This document shows positions 62,904-64,000 of a stretch of DNA of 64,000 bases, in pieces. The DNA is from Nocardioides alcanivorans (lineage in GTDB: Bacteria > Actinomycetota > Actinomycetes > Propionibacteriales > Nocardioidaceae), in the NCBI RefSeq assembly GCF_021555175.1, contig NZ_JAKGRW010000009.1, positions 1-64,000 of the forward strand, written 5' to 3'. The notes under the pieces are model-generated. The model was not told the DNA's origin, ran no database searches, and was given only the letters and a program-made list of their open reading frames with translations. Both the position numbers and the translations under genes were made by a program. Position 1 is the first letter of the stretch. The number at the start of each line of letters is the position of its first letter.

Positions 62904-63728
62904 ATGACGGAGCGGATGACCGCCGTCGTCGGCCCCGGGGAGCCCGACCACTTCATGGTGGCGGCCCAGAGCGCCGCGGTCCGGGTGGCAGTGCGTCGGC
63001 TGCGGGTCGCTGCACTTGCCCTGCTCCTCGCCCTTGTCGGCGGGCTGGGTGTGCTGCTCCTGTGGCCGCACTCCTGGACGATCACGGTGCCGATCGCCTT
63101 GGGTGTCGCCTTCGTCGGCGCCTGCTGCGGCTTCCCGCCCGGGGTCAAGGAGGAGCGCCCGGTGCCTGGGACGGAGCTCGAGGTCGCGCGGGTGCTCGAC
63201 TGCTCGGTCCGTACCTGGGGTGGTAGCAGCGACGGGAAGCACCGCGTCCGGGTGACCGGTGAGGACTCCTCGGGTCGACTCGTCCACGACGAGGTATGGC
63301 TGGAGGCCACGAGTGGTTGTGAGGCGCAGTTCGGTGCTCTCTTCGGCTTTCGTCGCCACCCCACGATGCGGCACCTCGTGCACATCGAGCCGCAGACAGA
63401 GGTGCGTGACCTCGACAGGCTCGACGTGCAGGCGCGGATCGCGAAGGGATGGCTGCCCGACGCGGCGGAAGAGGCCGTGGCGACCGGCACGATCGCCACG
63501 GCTCAGGTGACCGCCCTGGGGATCGGCGAAGACGTGCTCGGCCCACGTTCGCTGGTGCGTCTCGAGTTGCGTCTCGCTGACGGCACGACGATCACGGCGA
63601 CGCCGTACCTGTTGCCCGAGGAGCTGCTGGGGGTCGCCCCGGGAAGCACGGTGCGGATTGCTCGCGGCCGCAGCCTCCGGGCGGTCCTGCTCGGTACGCC
63701 GGCCTGGAACCGCGGGTTGTCGGCCTGA
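62904..63728 (+). CDS. Two-helix membrane hypothetical protein
   Basis: 274 residues. Two N-terminal helices (VAALALLLALVGGLGVLLLW and WTITVPIALGVAFVGACCGF), then a soluble domain of about 190 residues with HRVRVTGEDSSGRLVHDEVWLEA and LVRLELRLADGTTITATPYLLPEELLGV. The latter echoes the upstream protein's RRVRP..E segments, so the two may share a fold. Function unknown. Its stop lies inside the tandem repeat. Confidence 0.65.
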   Translation: MTERMTAVVGPGEPDHFMVAAQSAAVRVAVRRLRVAALALLLALVGGLGVLLLWPHSWTITVPIALGVAFVGACCGFPPGVKEERPVPGTELEVARVLDCSVRTWGGSSDGKHRVRVTGEDSSGRLVHDEVWLEATSGCEAQFGALFGFRRHPTMRHLVHIEPQTEVRDLDRLDVQARIAKGWLPDAAEEAVATGTIATAQVTALGIGEDVLGPRSLVRLELRLADGTTITATPYLLPEELLGVAPGSTVRIARGRSLRAVLLGTPAWNRGLSA

Positions 63729-63784
63729 GTGGCTCGGCCCGTCGGCCTGAGTGGCTCGGCCCGTCGGCCTGAGTGGCTCGGCCC
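63719..63784. repeat. Three tandem 22-base repeats
   Basis: The unit GTCGGCCTGAGTGGCTCGGCCC occurs as units of 22 bases at 63719, 63741 and 63763 without variation. The first copy supplies the last codons and TGA of the upstream gene. Confidence 0.9.
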
Positions 63785-63813
63785 GTCGTCGCCCATCCTG
63801 GGCTGGTAGGGAC

Positions 63814-64000
63814 TCAGTCTCGCTGGATCGGGAGCCCTGCTGACTCCGCATAGGCCTCGAGCTGTTCGAGGTACTCCTCCAACGAGTCGTGACGCACTGT
63901 CAGGCGCAGCACGGTGGCTCCCGCGTCCGCGGCTTCCCCGAGGACGTCGGCGACGCGCTCCGGCTCCCGGATGGGGTCCAGGGGGTCGGCCGTGCCGAGG
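63814..64000 (-). CDS. Probable LLM-class F420-dependent oxidoreductase, C-terminus (partial)
   Basis: Only the last 62 residues are in the window: DPLDPIREPERVADVLGEAADAGATVLRLTVRHDSLEEYLEQLEAYAESAGLPIQRD, then a stop. The DPIREPERVAD...AGAT...HDSLEEYLEQLE pattern is typical of the C-terminal part of luciferase-like F420-dependent oxidoreductases. The identification is tentative. Confidence 0.5.
   Translation of the reverse strand, partial: LGTADPLDPIREPERVADVLGEAADAGATVLRLTVRHDSLEEYLEQLEAYAESAGLPIQRD

Overview
The window is a high-GC stretch with strong G/C third-position bias. It comes from a chromosome of a Gram-positive actinobacterium, most likely Nocardioides or a close relative. Supporting signs are the rpsF-ssb-rpsR-rplI block with dnaB nearby, a C-terminal LAA-tailed ClgR/PopR-type regulator beside a second clpP pair, an LpqH-like lipoprotein, a mycothiol-type DinB protein, a DUF222/HNH gene, and frequent GTG starts with overlapping ATGA junctions. 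No rRNA, tRNA, CRISPR array, transposase or prophage was seen.

Layout. 0-5.8 kb: a PaaX-type regulator divergent from an AidB-like acyl-CoA dehydrogenase, a tail-anchored Ser/Thr kinase, then rpsF-ssb-rpsR-rplI ending at a strong terminator. 5.9-22.9 kb: a catabolic gene cluster. It holds a peptide-type ABC importer (binding protein, permease, permease-ATPase fusion, ATPase), an acyl-CoA ligase, a formylglycine-type sulfatase, a GntR regulator, a D-tartrate-dehydratase-like enolase-superfamily enzyme, a ketopantoate-reductase-like oxidoreductase and a second acyl-CoA ligase. Opposing these are a LeuC-type dehydratase subunit and a VOC protein, next to a divergent TetR gene and an alpha/beta hydrolase. 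A near-identical operator sits at both ends of the cluster (5961-5982 and 20850-20881), so the ABC operon and the VOC-LeuC operon look co-regulated. 23.1-29.1 kb: an LpqH-like lipoprotein, a small membrane protein and a nucleoside-type BMP ABC importer. 29.1-32.4 kb: a MATE exporter and dnaB, separated by a region with several DnaA boxes. 32.5-38.3 kb: an MmpL transporter with a divergent DesK/DesR-like two-component system, and a KstD-like flavoprotein. 38.3-43.2 kb: a three-gene AAA-TPR-SseB-like operon, a five-copy palindromic repeat array and a DUF222/HNH gene. 43.4-51.5 kb: a DinB-like protein, two DHFR/RibD-like reductases, the clpP3/clpP4-like pair with its regulator, a DUF2156 membrane protein, a DUF4287 protein, a desaturase and an AhpD-like protein. 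51.5-64 kb: an ECF41-type sigma factor, a metal/siderophore uptake operon behind a Zur/Fur-like box, an EamA transporter, TetR regulators, an SGNH hydrolase, an ABC ATPase, two paired membrane proteins and the end of a probable F420-dependent oxidoreductase.

An important caveat is that ten genes are broken by single-base frameshifts, including essential ssb. In every case the arithmetic fits loss of one base per break, mostly in C/G runs. These are almost certainly sequencing deletions rather than real pseudogenes, so I annotate the genes across the breaks.

Best candidates for new biology: the operator-linked 17-kb catabolic regulon; the AAA-TPR-SseB-like operon; the ClpP pair with a perfect PopR-type box and degron-tailed regulator; and the divergent ECF41 promoter pair with identical elements.
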